The position numbers and the translations under genes are program-made. From the NCBI RefSeq assembly GCF_022179245.1, contig NZ_BPQM01000047.1, positions 1 to 64,000 of the forward strand: a DNA stretch of 64,000 bases, given 5' to 3'. Positions 43,695 to 51,748 of the stretch are shown piece by piece (positions within the stretch are counted from its first letter, which is position 1; every line of letters starts with the position of its first letter). This DNA comes from Methylobacterium gregans (lineage in GTDB: Bacteria; Pseudomonadota; Alphaproteobacteria; Rhizobiales; Beijerinckiaceae). The notes under the pieces were generated by a model that worked only from the letters and a program-made list of their open reading frames with translations, made no database searches and had not been told where the DNA came from.

Positions 43695-43872
43695 CTAGGG
43701 CCGTTGCTCCTGGCTGTCGGTATCGGGCTTGTCCTGTTTGCTGCGCCCACTGAAGAGCGAAACACATTTGGACTTCTTTAGAGACGATAAGGCGCAACTC
43801 TATTATCCCGCAAACTGTTTGGTTATCATCGCTTTCGGCGCAGCACTTGCCACCTCAATTCTGTCATCGTAA
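43695..43872 (+). pseudogene. remnant of a membrane-protein gene cut by the IS5-family element
   Basis: Immediately after the element one frame reads LGPLLLAVGIGLVLFAAPTE then ERNTFGLL and TAG (43779). A neighbouring frame then reads LYYPANCLVIIAFGAALATS and stops at TAA (43870). Two membrane helices in adjacent frames suggest a frameshifted, 5'-disrupted gene. Base composition here (43740-43880) is clearly more A+T-rich than the region. Family unknown. Confidence 0.35.
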
Positions 43873-43969
43873 TCTCACAGCATCCCGCCACAGCCGGCGA
43901 GACGGTCTACCGCCTTCGTCGAAAGGACTGATGCGGCGCGTCATACGGGTAGCGACGCTGGCCGGTGTA

Positions 43970-45295
43970 CTAAGGGCCGACGAAACCATCCCGGGTTTGC
44001 GCTTTGACGAACCTGGCATGACGTTCCACCAGATCGGCCAAGTCATGCGGATCGGAGACGTCTCGCTGCGCTGCGGCCGCGACGAGGTCGGCGTGGCGGC
44101 GCAGCACGGCGAGCCGGTCGGTCAGACGCTCCACCTCGGCAACCCGGGCGAGCACGTCGAGCATGCGTGCGAGGACGTGCACCGAGCCGGAGGCGTTCTG
44201 GCGGATGAGGAGGAACATCGCGTCGCACAACCCGGCGTAGTCGGTTACGGGCTGGATGAGCACGACGCGGCCATCGCGCGCGACCGTACCGGTGGGTAGG
44301 TGACGCGGCGCGATGCGGCAGAGGGCGTCGCCCAGGTGGTCGAGCACGCTTCCCGCGGTCATCGGATCGTTGATCCCGGGCGAGAGGGCCCGAACCGCAA
44401 TCTCCACGAGTTGCCGCACGGAGTATTCGAGGTCCTGCAGGGCTGCTGGGCGCCGTCCGAATGTCAGCGCCCGAGAGACCGCGTCGGTAACGCCCTCGAC
44501 GCCTGCGGAAAGGAACGCGACCGGAAAGCCTGTCGGCACGTAATCGCCCGGCCGCGCGCGCAGCGAGACCATGACGCCGTTCTCCCTCGCCCAATCCGCC
44601 AGGCTCCCGACATCGACGGCCTGCAGGTAGCCGCCCTCCGCCTTGGCCGCCGTAGCGCCACACTCCGGTGTTTCGAGGGGGCGTCGCAGGTCCGCCGCAT
44701 CGAGGGTGCGCCGCCGGACCGCCTCGCATAGGTCGTGGTGCACGGCGTCCACCACGGTCTCGACGTTGATGCTCGTCGCGATGTGGTGGACGAACCAGAT
44801 CAGCGTCCCCAGGCAGGCCAAAGCGAGGACGACGGCGCCCGACACGGCGAGGTGGGGGACGAAGGGTTGCTCCTCGACGGTGCGGACCGTTCGCAGCACC
44901 ATAAGAGCGTAGGCGAAGGTGCCGAGAAAGATCCCGAGCACAACCTGGTTTCGGGCGTCACGCACGAAGTTGCGCAGGAGCCGGGGCCCCATCTGGTTCG
45001 AGGCGAGCGACAGCGCCGCGATGGTGATGGAGAAGGTGGTGCCCGCCACCCCGATGGTGGAGGAGGCAACGGCGCTGAGCAGCGCCCGCGCACCCTCGGC
45101 ACCTCCCGCCCATCCCCAGTCCGCGTCGGGCGAGGAGGCGTCGTAGCCCGCGATGCGCGCCGTCTCCAGCCAGACGGCAAACTGCGCCAGGCCGATGCAG
45201 CCAAGTACGACCAGGGCCGGCCGGAGCCAGAATTGGTCGCCGAGGAACTCGACCCATGCCTTGACGCGCGCCCTCATCGCCGATGCCCGGCGCAT
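43970..45295 (-). CDS. DUF2254-family membrane protein
   Basis: About 441 residues from 45295 (MRRASAMRARVK). Four membrane segments in the first 190 residues, with ALLSAVASSTIGVAGTTFSI and SLASNQMGPRLLRNFVRD, the latter typical of DUF2254. The C-terminal half is soluble, with VSLRARPGDYVPTGFPVAFL and ALSPGINDPMTAGSVLDHLG conserved in the family. Function unknown; an ion-transport or mechanosensitive role is only a guess. The frame extends upstream to 45712 without domain content; a second ATG at 45277 is possible. Confidence 0.85.
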   Translation of the reverse strand: MRRASAMRARVKAWVEFLGDQFWLRPALVVLGCIGLAQFAVWLETARIAGYDASSPDADWGWAGGAEGARALLSAVASSTIGVAGTTFSITIAALSLASNQMGPRLLRNFVRDARNQVVLGIFLGTFAYALMVLRTVRTVEEQPFVPHLAVSGAVVLALACLGTLIWFVHHIATSINVETVVDAVHHDLCEAVRRRTLDAADLRRPLETPECGATAAKAEGGYLQAVDVGSLADWARENGVMVSLRARPGDYVPTGFPVAFLSAGVEGVTDAVSRALTFGRRPAALQDLEYSVRQLVEIAVRALSPGINDPMTAGSVLDHLGDALCRIAPRHLPTGTVARDGRVVLIQPVTDYAGLCDAMFLLIRQNASGSVHVLARMLDVLARVAEVERLTDRLAVLRRHADLVAAAAQRDVSDPHDLADLVERHARFVKAQTRDGFVGP

Positions 45296-45671
45296 TGCCC
45301 GAGCCACGAGACCGTCAGCCGAAGCCCCGGGACCCTGGCCGCATCGCCTGATGTCTCCTGACGTTGAACCCTGCTCATCCCGGTGAAGCTGTTGGCTGCC
45401 GTCACGCTCACTACGCTGCCTCGCTATCCGGCTATTTCTGGCCCAACGAGGAGCGGCCCCCCTGCGCCCCCAAACATCTACGCTTGCACCGTCTTCAAGG
45501 TCACCGTCCGCTGCGGGTTTGTGGCGGGATGCCTTTCGCCTCCGAGGAGCCGGACGGTAACGGCACCTCCCGAGACCGAAGGCTCGAAAGACCGCCTGCT
45601 CCGCGTGTTGCATCGGCTGCGTGACATGTTCAGGACGCGTTGATGCAAGCCCAGTTGGGTCGTGCGACGCA
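45296..45671. other. intergenic region
   Basis: About 375 bases between the DUF2254 and YetF-like genes (both leftward). Short frames on the plus strand (one ending SKDRLLRVLHRLRDMFRTR at 45643) are not convincing. No repeat or hairpin was recognised. Confidence 0.4.
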
Positions 45672-46196
45672 TCACCCGGGCGGGGCGCCAACGACGTTGC
45701 GCAGTGTCCCACTCTCGACGGATGTGTCGGTTTTTTCGGTCATGACGCTCAGGGAGCCGTCCGTCTCCAGCACGACCGCATCAACTGACGCCACGTCGAC
45801 GGCACCTTGCGATCTCAAGGCCGCAAGCACCTCCTCGCGGGTCACACGCTGATCCCTCAGCGCACGGTCGAGGAACTGCCCCCGATGAAGAAGCAGGGTC
45901 GGCTCGCCCTTGACCAAGTGCCCTACCGTCGAGGAGCGGACGGAGAGCCAGGTGATGGCGAACTGAAGGAACACGAGCAGGGCGAACGCCAGGACGCCTT
46001 CCGCGAGGGCGACCGACTTGCTGAGCAGGGTCGTCGCCAGCGTCGAGCCGAGCGCCACGGTGACGATGAGGTCGAAGGCGTTGAGCTTCGTGAGCGTACG
46101 CTTGCCGGAAACTCGCAGGATCACAACGAGCGAGAGATAGGCCAACGGGCCCACGACGAGCACGCGCCCGAGCCCCGTCCAGTCATCGAAGAGCAT
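45672..46196 (-). CDS. YetF/DUF421-family membrane protein
   Basis: 174 residues. Three N-terminal membrane helices, then the cytoplasmic DUF421 domain. Conserved RVSGKRTLTKLNAFDLIVTV spans the first loop, followed by VALGSTLATTLL and the later ITREEVLAALR-like segment (here VTREEVLAALRSQG). A perfect AAGGAGGT lies six bases before the ATG. The family is of unknown function, with links to membrane stress in Bacillus. A GGAACC with CGTG 16 bases on lies upstream, a weak EcfG-like match. Confidence 0.88.
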   Translation of the reverse strand: MLFDDWTGLGRVLVVGPLAYLSLVVILRVSGKRTLTKLNAFDLIVTVALGSTLATTLLSKSVALAEGVLAFALLVFLQFAITWLSVRSSTVGHLVKGEPTLLLHRGQFLDRALRDQRVTREEVLAALRSQGAVDVASVDAVVLETDGSLSVMTEKTDTSVESGTLRNVVGAPPG

Positions 46197-46303
46197 CGGC
46201 CTACCTCCTTCGTCATCCCTCCGGGGGCGAGTTCAGCACGGTGTTCGTCGCGCGGCGGTTCCGTTGCGACCTTCCGGAACAAGCCCGACCGCATGCATAA
46301 CGT

Positions 46304-46504
46304 TCAGCCGAGTGCGGGCGCCGATACGCTGGCCAGACTGTGGGCGTCGCCGATCAGGCTTGCGAGCAGCAGCAGGCAGAAGCCGGCGAGGAGGGCAACG
46401 CCAGCGACCGCCAGCACGACGTCAGACGTGCGCATGTTCGAGCGTACCTGACGCTCGATGGCATTCATGCGGGTACGGCGGGTCATCCTGTCCAAGTGGG
46501 TCAT
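46304..46504 (-). CDS. small single-pass membrane protein
   Basis: 66 residues. A basic N-terminal half (MTHLDRMTRRTRMNAIERQV) and one membrane helix, TSDVVLAVAGVALLAGFCLL, then a short tail. AGGAG lies nine bases before the ATG at 46504. It shares its helix pattern with the protein at 34041-34271. It lies between nhaA and the YetF gene, all leftward, and may be cotranscribed with nhaA. Function unknown. Confidence 0.65.
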   Translation of the reverse strand: MTHLDRMTRRTRMNAIERQVRSNMRTSDVVLAVAGVALLAGFCLLLLASLIGDAHSLASVSAPALG

Positions 46505-46558
46505 GGGCCTTCTCCTGCGATGCCGCGTGATCCTGCTGGAACGGCGGAGGCAGTGCAT

Positions 46559-47779
46559 TCATTCTGCCGTATGGTCGCGGTTCCGCTCCGCCGCGGGCGC
46601 GACCAGCAGCACGAACGCACCAGCCAGCATGCAGGCGATGGAGCCGGTGAGCACGCCGACCTTGACCTCGGCTTCCAGCGCGGGCGCGTTCGCGAAGGCG
46701 AGCAGGCCTATGAACAGGCTCATGGTGAAGCCGACGCCACACAGGAGCGAGACGCCATAAACCTGCCCCCAACCTGCATGGGCCGGCCGCTGCGCCAGCC
46801 CGAGCTTCACCGCGGCGAGCACGAAGCCGAACACGCCGATCTGCTTGCCGACGAGCAGCCCCAGCGCCACGCCGAGCGTCACCGGGTCGAGCAGCATGCG
46901 GGGGTTGAAGCCGGCGAGCGACACGCCGGCGTTAGCGAATCCGAAGACCGGCAGGATCAGGTAGGCCGACCAGGGATGGATCGCGTGTTCGAGGATGTGC
47001 AGCGGCGAGGTCGGGTCGTCCGGCCTGCCGACGCTCAGCCGGAGCGGGATGGTCATGGCCAGTAGCACGCCCGCCACCGTGGCGTGCACGCCCGACTTCA
47101 GCACAAAGAACCAGAGGACGATGCCGAGCACGAGGTAGGGCCATAGCCGAGCCACGCCAGCCTTGTTCAGCCCGTAGAGCACCGCGAGCGTGGCGGCCGC
47201 CCCGCCCAGCATCGGCAGCGACAGGTCGGCGGTGTAGAACAGGGCGATAATGAGCACCGCGCCGAGGTCGTCGATGATGGCGAGCGCCGTCAGGAACACC
47301 TTGAGCGAGACCGGCACGCGCGATCCCAGCAGCGCCAGCACGCCGAGCGCGAAGGCGATGTCGGTGGCGGCCGGGATCGCCCAGCCGCGTAGGGTCTCGG
47401 GCGAGTGCCAGTTCACGGCAGCGTAGACTAGGGCTGGCGCCGCCATGCCGCCCAGCGCCGCGAGCCCAGGCAGCGCGCGGTCGGGCCAGGTGCGCAACTG
47501 CCCGTCCAGCATCTCGCGCTTGATCTCCAGCCCGACGAGCAGGAAGAACACCACCATCAGGGCGTCGTTGATCCAGTGCAGCACCGAGAGTGGCCCGAGA
47601 TAGGCCTTCAGCGCGGCGAAGTAGGTGCCGGCGAAAGGCGAGTTCGCTACCACCAGCGCAAGCGCCGCGCTCGCCATCAGGACGAGACCGCCGCCCGCCT
47701 CGCCGGTCAGCAAGGTGCGCAGAGCCGACACGGGGCGGACACGCGAGGAAACGACGCGGGACTGCAACGACACGGGCAC
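46559..47779 (-). CDS. nhaA: Na+/H+ antiporter NhaA
   Basis: 406 residues, about 12 membrane segments. It expels Na+ in exchange for two H+ and controls internal pH and sodium. NhaA signatures are clear: [38 protein letters not shown] (Asp140), and [20 protein letters not shown] with the ion-binding pair Asp170-Asp171, plus the late [13 protein letters not shown] motif. The start is a GTG at 47779 or 47773. It is the third cation/proton antiporter in the window. Confidence 0.92.
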   Translation of the reverse strand: MPVSLQSRVVSSRVRPVSALRTLLTGEAGGGLVLMASAALALVVANSPFAGTYFAALKAYLGPLSVLHWINDALMVVFFLLVGLEIKREMLDGQLRTWPDRALPGLAALGGMAAPALVYAAVNWHSPETLRGWAIPAATDIAFALGVLALLGSRVPVSLKVFLTALAIIDDLGAVLIIALFYTADLSLPMLGGAAATLAVLYGLNKAGVARLWPYLVLGIVLWFFVLKSGVHATVAGVLLAMTIPLRLSVGRPDDPTSPLHILEHAIHPWSAYLILPVFGFANAGVSLAGFNPRMLLDPVTLGVALGLLVGKQIGVFGFVLAAVKLGLAQRPAHAGWGQVYGVSLLCGVGFTMSLFIGLLAFANAPALEAEVKVGVLTGSIACMLAGAFVLLVAPAAERNRDHTAE

Positions 47780-47998
47780 AGGTCTCCAGCGCTGGCGGCC
47801 CGACCAACGCTTGACCTGCCGATCCTATTGCCGGACCGCACACCCTCCCGGGTCTATCGCACCGGAGCCCGGCAGGCACAACCCGCGCATTCCTGGATCT
47901 CAGGGAAGCGGGACAGGCCTCATTCGCATCGTGTTGCGGGAACCGTATCGGATGTAGGAATTCGACGTCCGATCCCGCGAGTGACCATCCCTTTGCGC

Positions 47999-48775
47999 AT
48001 GACGCACCTGACCGAGAGGCTTCGCGACCTGTACGAGGGCGACAACGACCGCGCGCATCGGTTCCGCTACCTCTTGCTCGTCTTTGACCTCACGACGCTT
48101 CTGTTCATCGTCCTGTCCTCGTTCATGCCCCAGCAGCCGCTGGTCGAGGGGCTCGACGTGGTGATCGGCGTGGCGGTGGCCGCTGACTTCGCCTCGCGCC
48201 TGGCCATCTCGCCGCGGCGATGGCGCGAGTTCCTGCGACCCACGACCTGGGCGGACGTAGCCGCCATCGCCTCCTTCCTCGCCCCCCTAGTCGGTGCGGG
48301 GACGGGCGCGGGCTTCCTGCGCATCATGCGCACGCTGCGCCTGTTGCGGACCTATCAATTGCTCGACCGTCTGCGCGCCGACTTCCCGGTCTTCCGCCGC
48401 AACGAGGAGGTGATCATCGCGCTGGTCAACCTCGTGGTGTTCATCTTCGTGATGACCGGCATCGTCTACGCGACGCAGCACCGGACGAACCCGGCTATCG
48501 GCAACTACGTCGACGCGCTCTACTTCACGGTGACATCGCTGACCACGACGGGCTACGGCGACATCACTCTGCAGGGCACGGGCGGGCGGCTGATCTCGGT
48601 CGTGGTGATGATCTGCGGCGTGACGCTGTTCCTGCGCCTCGCCCAGGTTCTGTTCCGGCCCTACAAGGTGCGATTCCCCTGCCCGACCTGCGGCCTGCAG
48701 CGGCACGAGCCGGACGCCGTTCATTGCAAGGCCTGCGGCACCACGCTGAACATCCCCGATGAAGGCGTCTATTGA
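47999..48775 (+). CDS. potassium-channel-like protein with C-terminal zinc ribbon
   Basis: 258 residues. Several membrane segments, an S4-like helix with arginines every third position (FLRIMRTLRLLRTYQLL, 106-122), a pore helix and selectivity filter TTTGYGD at 182-188, then a last membrane helix. The tail has CPTC (228-231) and CKAC (243-246), the spacing of a zinc ribbon. The fold suggests a voltage-sensitive K+ channel; the zinc-ribbon tail is unusual and may regulate or assemble it. The ATG at 47999 is chosen; a GTG at 47981 would add six residues. Confidence 0.82.
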   Translation: MTHLTERLRDLYEGDNDRAHRFRYLLLVFDLTTLLFIVLSSFMPQQPLVEGLDVVIGVAVAADFASRLAISPRRWREFLRPTTWADVAAIASFLAPLVGAGTGAGFLRIMRTLRLLRTYQLLDRLRADFPVFRRNEEVIIALVNLVVFIFVMTGIVYATQHRTNPAIGNYVDALYFTVTSLTTTGYGDITLQGTGGRLISVVVMICGVTLFLRLAQVLFRPYKVRFPCPTCGLQRHEPDAVHCKACGTTLNIPDEGVY

Positions 48776-48825
48776 GCGCCTAGGCCCCTGCGGAACACTC
48801 GAGCTTGGCGCCCGGTTGCCCCTGC

Positions 48826-49068
48826 ATGAGGCTCCTGACGACGCTCCTGACCGCCACTGCCGTATGCGCGGCCATGCTGGCCGCAGCCGCTTACCGGGTC
48901 GGCGACACACCAGCGGTCCAGCCCTGGACCGGTCTGACCGCGCGGACGGTCCTGGCGACGGACGGCCTGGCATCGAGCGACCGCAGCGTTTCCGCCTCCC
49001 ATGTCGACCGGCGGACGCCCGGAGATCTCGTGGATAAAGTTCCCGGACGGGACGGCTCGCGGAGCTGA
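48826..49068 (+). CDS. small hypothetical exported protein
   Basis: 80 residues. Hydrophobic N-terminus (MRLLTTLLTATAVCAAMLAA) suitable as a signal or anchor, then a polar Asp/Ser/Arg-rich part. No family recognised. It lies 24 bases before the antiporter gene on the same strand and could be cotranscribed. Composition is only moderately protein-like. Confidence 0.4.
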   Translation: MRLLTTLLTATAVCAAMLAAAAYRVGDTPAVQPWTGLTARTVLATDGLASSDRSVSASHVDRRTPGDLVDKVPGRDGSRS

Positions 49069-49092
49069 CCCTCCACCCGCGCGAAGGCCGTC

Positions 49093-50373
49093 ATGATCTC
49101 GATCTTCGACCTCGCCGCCCTGCTTCTGACGCTCTCGGCCCTGTTCGGCTGGCTCAACCGTCGCTTCCTGCCCCTGCCGCACGCCATCGGCCTGCTGGTT
49201 ATGGGCTTGCTGGCCTCGCTGGCGCTGGTCGCGCTCGACCTCGCCTTCCCGCAGCAGCACCTCTACGAGGCGCTCACGACAGTGCTCCGGCAGATCGACT
49301 TCACCGAGGTGGTGATGAACGGCATGCTGGCCTTCTTGCTGTTCGCCGGCGCGCTCAACCTCAACCTCCAGGCCCTGCGAGAGCGCGCTTGGCCGGTGGC
49401 GACCCTGGCGCTCGTTGGCACGGCGGTCTCGACCGCGGTGGTGGGGCTTGCCGTCTGGGGCATGAGCCAGGCGCTCGGACACGCGCTGCCGCTCTCCTGG
49501 GCCCTCGTCTTCGGAGCTCTGATCAGCCCGACCGACCCCGTCGCGGTGCTCGCCACGCTCAAGAACGTGCAGGTGCCGCAGGCGCTTGAAGTCGAGATGC
49601 AGGGCGAGGCGCTGTTCAACGACGGCGTCGGCGTGGTGCTGTTCACCGTACTCCTGGGGTTTGCTGCTGGCGGTGGCGGCGAGCGAGGCGCGCTCGGCAT
49701 CGCCGAGTTGCTGCTGGTGGAGGCGGGCGGTGGTATCCTGCTTGGCCTCGTCACCGGCTACGTCGCCTACCGGGCCATGCGCGCCATCGACGACTTTTCC
49801 GTGGAGGTGCTGATCACGCTGGCGCTCGTGACCGGCACCTACGCACTGGCGCAGAAGCTCGGCACTAGCGGTCCCCTCGCCGTTGTTGCGGCCGGGCTGC
49901 TGGTCGGAGAGCGGGGGCCCCGCTACGCCATGAGCGAGCGCACGCAGGGCTACGTTTCCGCGCTCTGGACCCTCGTCGACGAGGTGCTCAACTCGGTGCT
50001 GTTCCTGCTGATCGGCCTGGAGGTGCTCGTCCTGCGGTTCGACGCCTCGGCGCTGTGGCTGGCGGCTGCTTCCGTACCGCTCGTCATCCTGGGGCGCGGC
50101 GTGGCAGTCTCCGTGCCCCTGCTCCTGTTCCGGTGGAGCGACCGCCTCTCGGCGCGCAACGTGCCGTTCCTGACCTGGGCGGGCGTGCGCGGCGGCATCT
50201 CGGTCGCGCTGGCGCTCTCAATCCCGGAAACCGAGCCCAAGTCGGCGCTGCTCGCGGCGACCTACGCCGTCGTCCTATTCTCCATCATCGTCCAGGGCTC
50301 GACCCTCGGCTTCGTCGCCCGCCGCACCGTCGATACTCCCGGCAAACGCGGCGATGCATCAGCGCCGCTATGA
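49093..50373 (+). CDS. CPA1-type Na+/H+ antiporter
   Basis: 426 residues, about 12 membrane segments. FAGALNLNLQALRE, ALISPTDPVAVLATLKN (Asp148) and EMQGEALFNDGVGVVLF (Asp177) are the CPA1 exchange-site motifs, and a late TWAGVRGGISVALALSIP is typical of the group. Exchanges Na+ (or K+) for H+. GAAGG precedes the ATG. Different in sequence from the antiporter at 31445, which has LAPTDPVLASD at the same site, so not a recent copy. Confidence 0.9.
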   Translation: MISIFDLAALLLTLSALFGWLNRRFLPLPHAIGLLVMGLLASLALVALDLAFPQQHLYEALTTVLRQIDFTEVVMNGMLAFLLFAGALNLNLQALRERAWPVATLALVGTAVSTAVVGLAVWGMSQALGHALPLSWALVFGALISPTDPVAVLATLKNVQVPQALEVEMQGEALFNDGVGVVLFTVLLGFAAGGGGERGALGIAELLLVEAGGGILLGLVTGYVAYRAMRAIDDFSVEVLITLALVTGTYALAQKLGTSGPLAVVAAGLLVGERGPRYAMSERTQGYVSALWTLVDEVLNSVLFLLIGLEVLVLRFDASALWLAAASVPLVILGRGVAVSVPLLLFRWSDRLSARNVPFLTWAGVRGGISVALALSIPETEPKSALLAATYAVVLFSIIVQGSTLGFVARRTVDTPGKRGDASAPL

Positions 50374-50931
50374 CCGGCAAGCTTCCAGTCCACGACGTCG
50401 AAAGCCCGCTCTAGTGTCGGCAGCGGACCTTTGGTTCTTCGACCTTGAAGGTCTGCAACTGGCGCACAGCAGAACAATCGGAGCGCGAACTCCTGACCCC
50501 TTGCAGACCCTCAAGCCTGCTGGCCGAGACGTCCGCTTGGTAGGAAGAAGCGGATCTTTGAGCTGCGGTCACGACCTCAGCAGGTTGAAGCACATTAGCG
50601 ACCGCGCATCTGCCTATGCCGACGGCCCACGTCCCGCCTTTGGCGTCAAGGCTCAGCGTCATTGGGCCTTGCGTAACCCCCCGCCAGACATCAGGCGGTT
50701 CATCTGTGCGGGTCGCATGCCCTGAACGCCTCGTGACCACCGCTCCACGTGCGTAGGGCCCTGACAGCCCAATCGTCTTGACCGACCACACTGATTGGGA
50801 GACGGCCTCCGGAGCGGGCCGGGGCGACGCCGGCCACCGTCGCGACGCCGCGGGACGCACGTGCCGATGCCAAAGGCCCTCGTCCGCTCTAGCTCACCTA
50901 CGGGGCACACGTCCCACGGGGCGCCGAACCG
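50374..50931. other. intergenic region with repeat copy C
   Basis: About 560 bases between the antiporter and the Crp-family gene. Repeat copy C starts about 120 bases after the antiporter stop. Short frames on both strands are shadow-like. No promoter boxes identified for the Crp gene. Confidence 0.5.
50494..50598 (+). repeat. dispersed intergenic repeat, copy C
   Basis: Begins TGACCCCTTGCAGAC and ends GCACATTAG. The inverted repeat GTCCGCT (50531-50537) / AGCGGAT (50549-50555) pairs with one G-T wobble. Closest to copy B at 31047-31150. Confidence 0.75.
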
Positions 50932-51738
50932 ATGCCAGACCACCCGTTGCTGAGGAAGCTCGCCGCCCTGTCGCCGTTGTCGGACGAGGACCGACGCCTC
51001 CTGGCGCAGGTCGCCGCCCACCCCGTCGCGATCCCCGGTAGGACGGACCTCATCCGCGAGGGCGACACGCCCCGGGGCGTGTTCCTCGTCCTCGACGGCA
51101 TGGCCTGCCGCTACAAGATCCTGCCCGACGGGGCCCGGCAGGTGCTCGCCTTCCTCGTCCCGGGCGACTTCAGCGACCTCGACGTCGCCCTGCTCGGCGC
51201 GATGGACCACGCCATCGGCACCCTGTCTTCCTGTCGCGTGGCGCACATCCCGGCCCGAACCGTGGCGGACCTCTTCGACAACCACCCTGCCATCGCCCGT
51301 GCGCTCCGCCTGGCCGCGCTGGTGGAGGCCGCCACGGTGCGGCAATGGCTGGCGAACATCGGTCGGCGCCCCTGCGAGCGGCGCCTCGCCCACATCCTGT
51401 GCGAGTTGCTGGTGCGGCTCCGGTCCGTGGGGCTGGTCTCCGACGCCGGGTTCGACCTCCCCCTCACACAGGTCGACCTCGCCGACGCGACCGGTATGAC
51501 GTCCGTCCACGTCAACAGGTCCCTGCGGTCGCTGCGGAGGCGCGGGCTGATCGAGATCCGGGGTCGCCGCGTCGTCATCCCGGACCTAGTCGCCCTAAAG
51601 GCGGCGGCCGGTTTCGACCCGGGATACCTGCGCCATGCGGCGGCCGATCCCCGACCGGACCCCGGGCCGTGCCTCCGCAGCGCCCCCCCGGGAGACATCG
51701 TATTCCGGAAGGCGGCACTGCCCGAGGCAGGGGCCTAG
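50932..51738 (+). CDS. Crp/Fnr-family transcriptional regulator
   Basis: 268 residues. A cyclic-nucleotide-binding-like barrel (about 20-140; LIREGDTPRGVFLVLDGMAC), a dimer helix, and a winged helix-turn-helix (about 165-230; LPLTQVDLADATGMTSVHVN) with RSLRSLRRRGLIEIRGRRVV as the wing. The tail of about 40 residues beyond the usual end is Pro/Arg-rich. No Fnr cysteines, so the effector is unknown. It stands alone, convergent with the kinase operon at 51749-55308. ATG at 50932 starts the family core. Confidence 0.88.
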   Translation: MPDHPLLRKLAALSPLSDEDRRLLAQVAAHPVAIPGRTDLIREGDTPRGVFLVLDGMACRYKILPDGARQVLAFLVPGDFSDLDVALLGAMDHAIGTLSSCRVAHIPARTVADLFDNHPAIARALRLAALVEAATVRQWLANIGRRPCERRLAHILCELLVRLRSVGLVSDAGFDLPLTQVDLADATGMTSVHVNRSLRSLRRRGLIEIRGRRVVIPDLVALKAAAGFDPGYLRHAAADPRPDPGPCLRSAPPGDIVFRKAALPEAGA

Positions 51739-51748
51739 CCGTCCGGCG

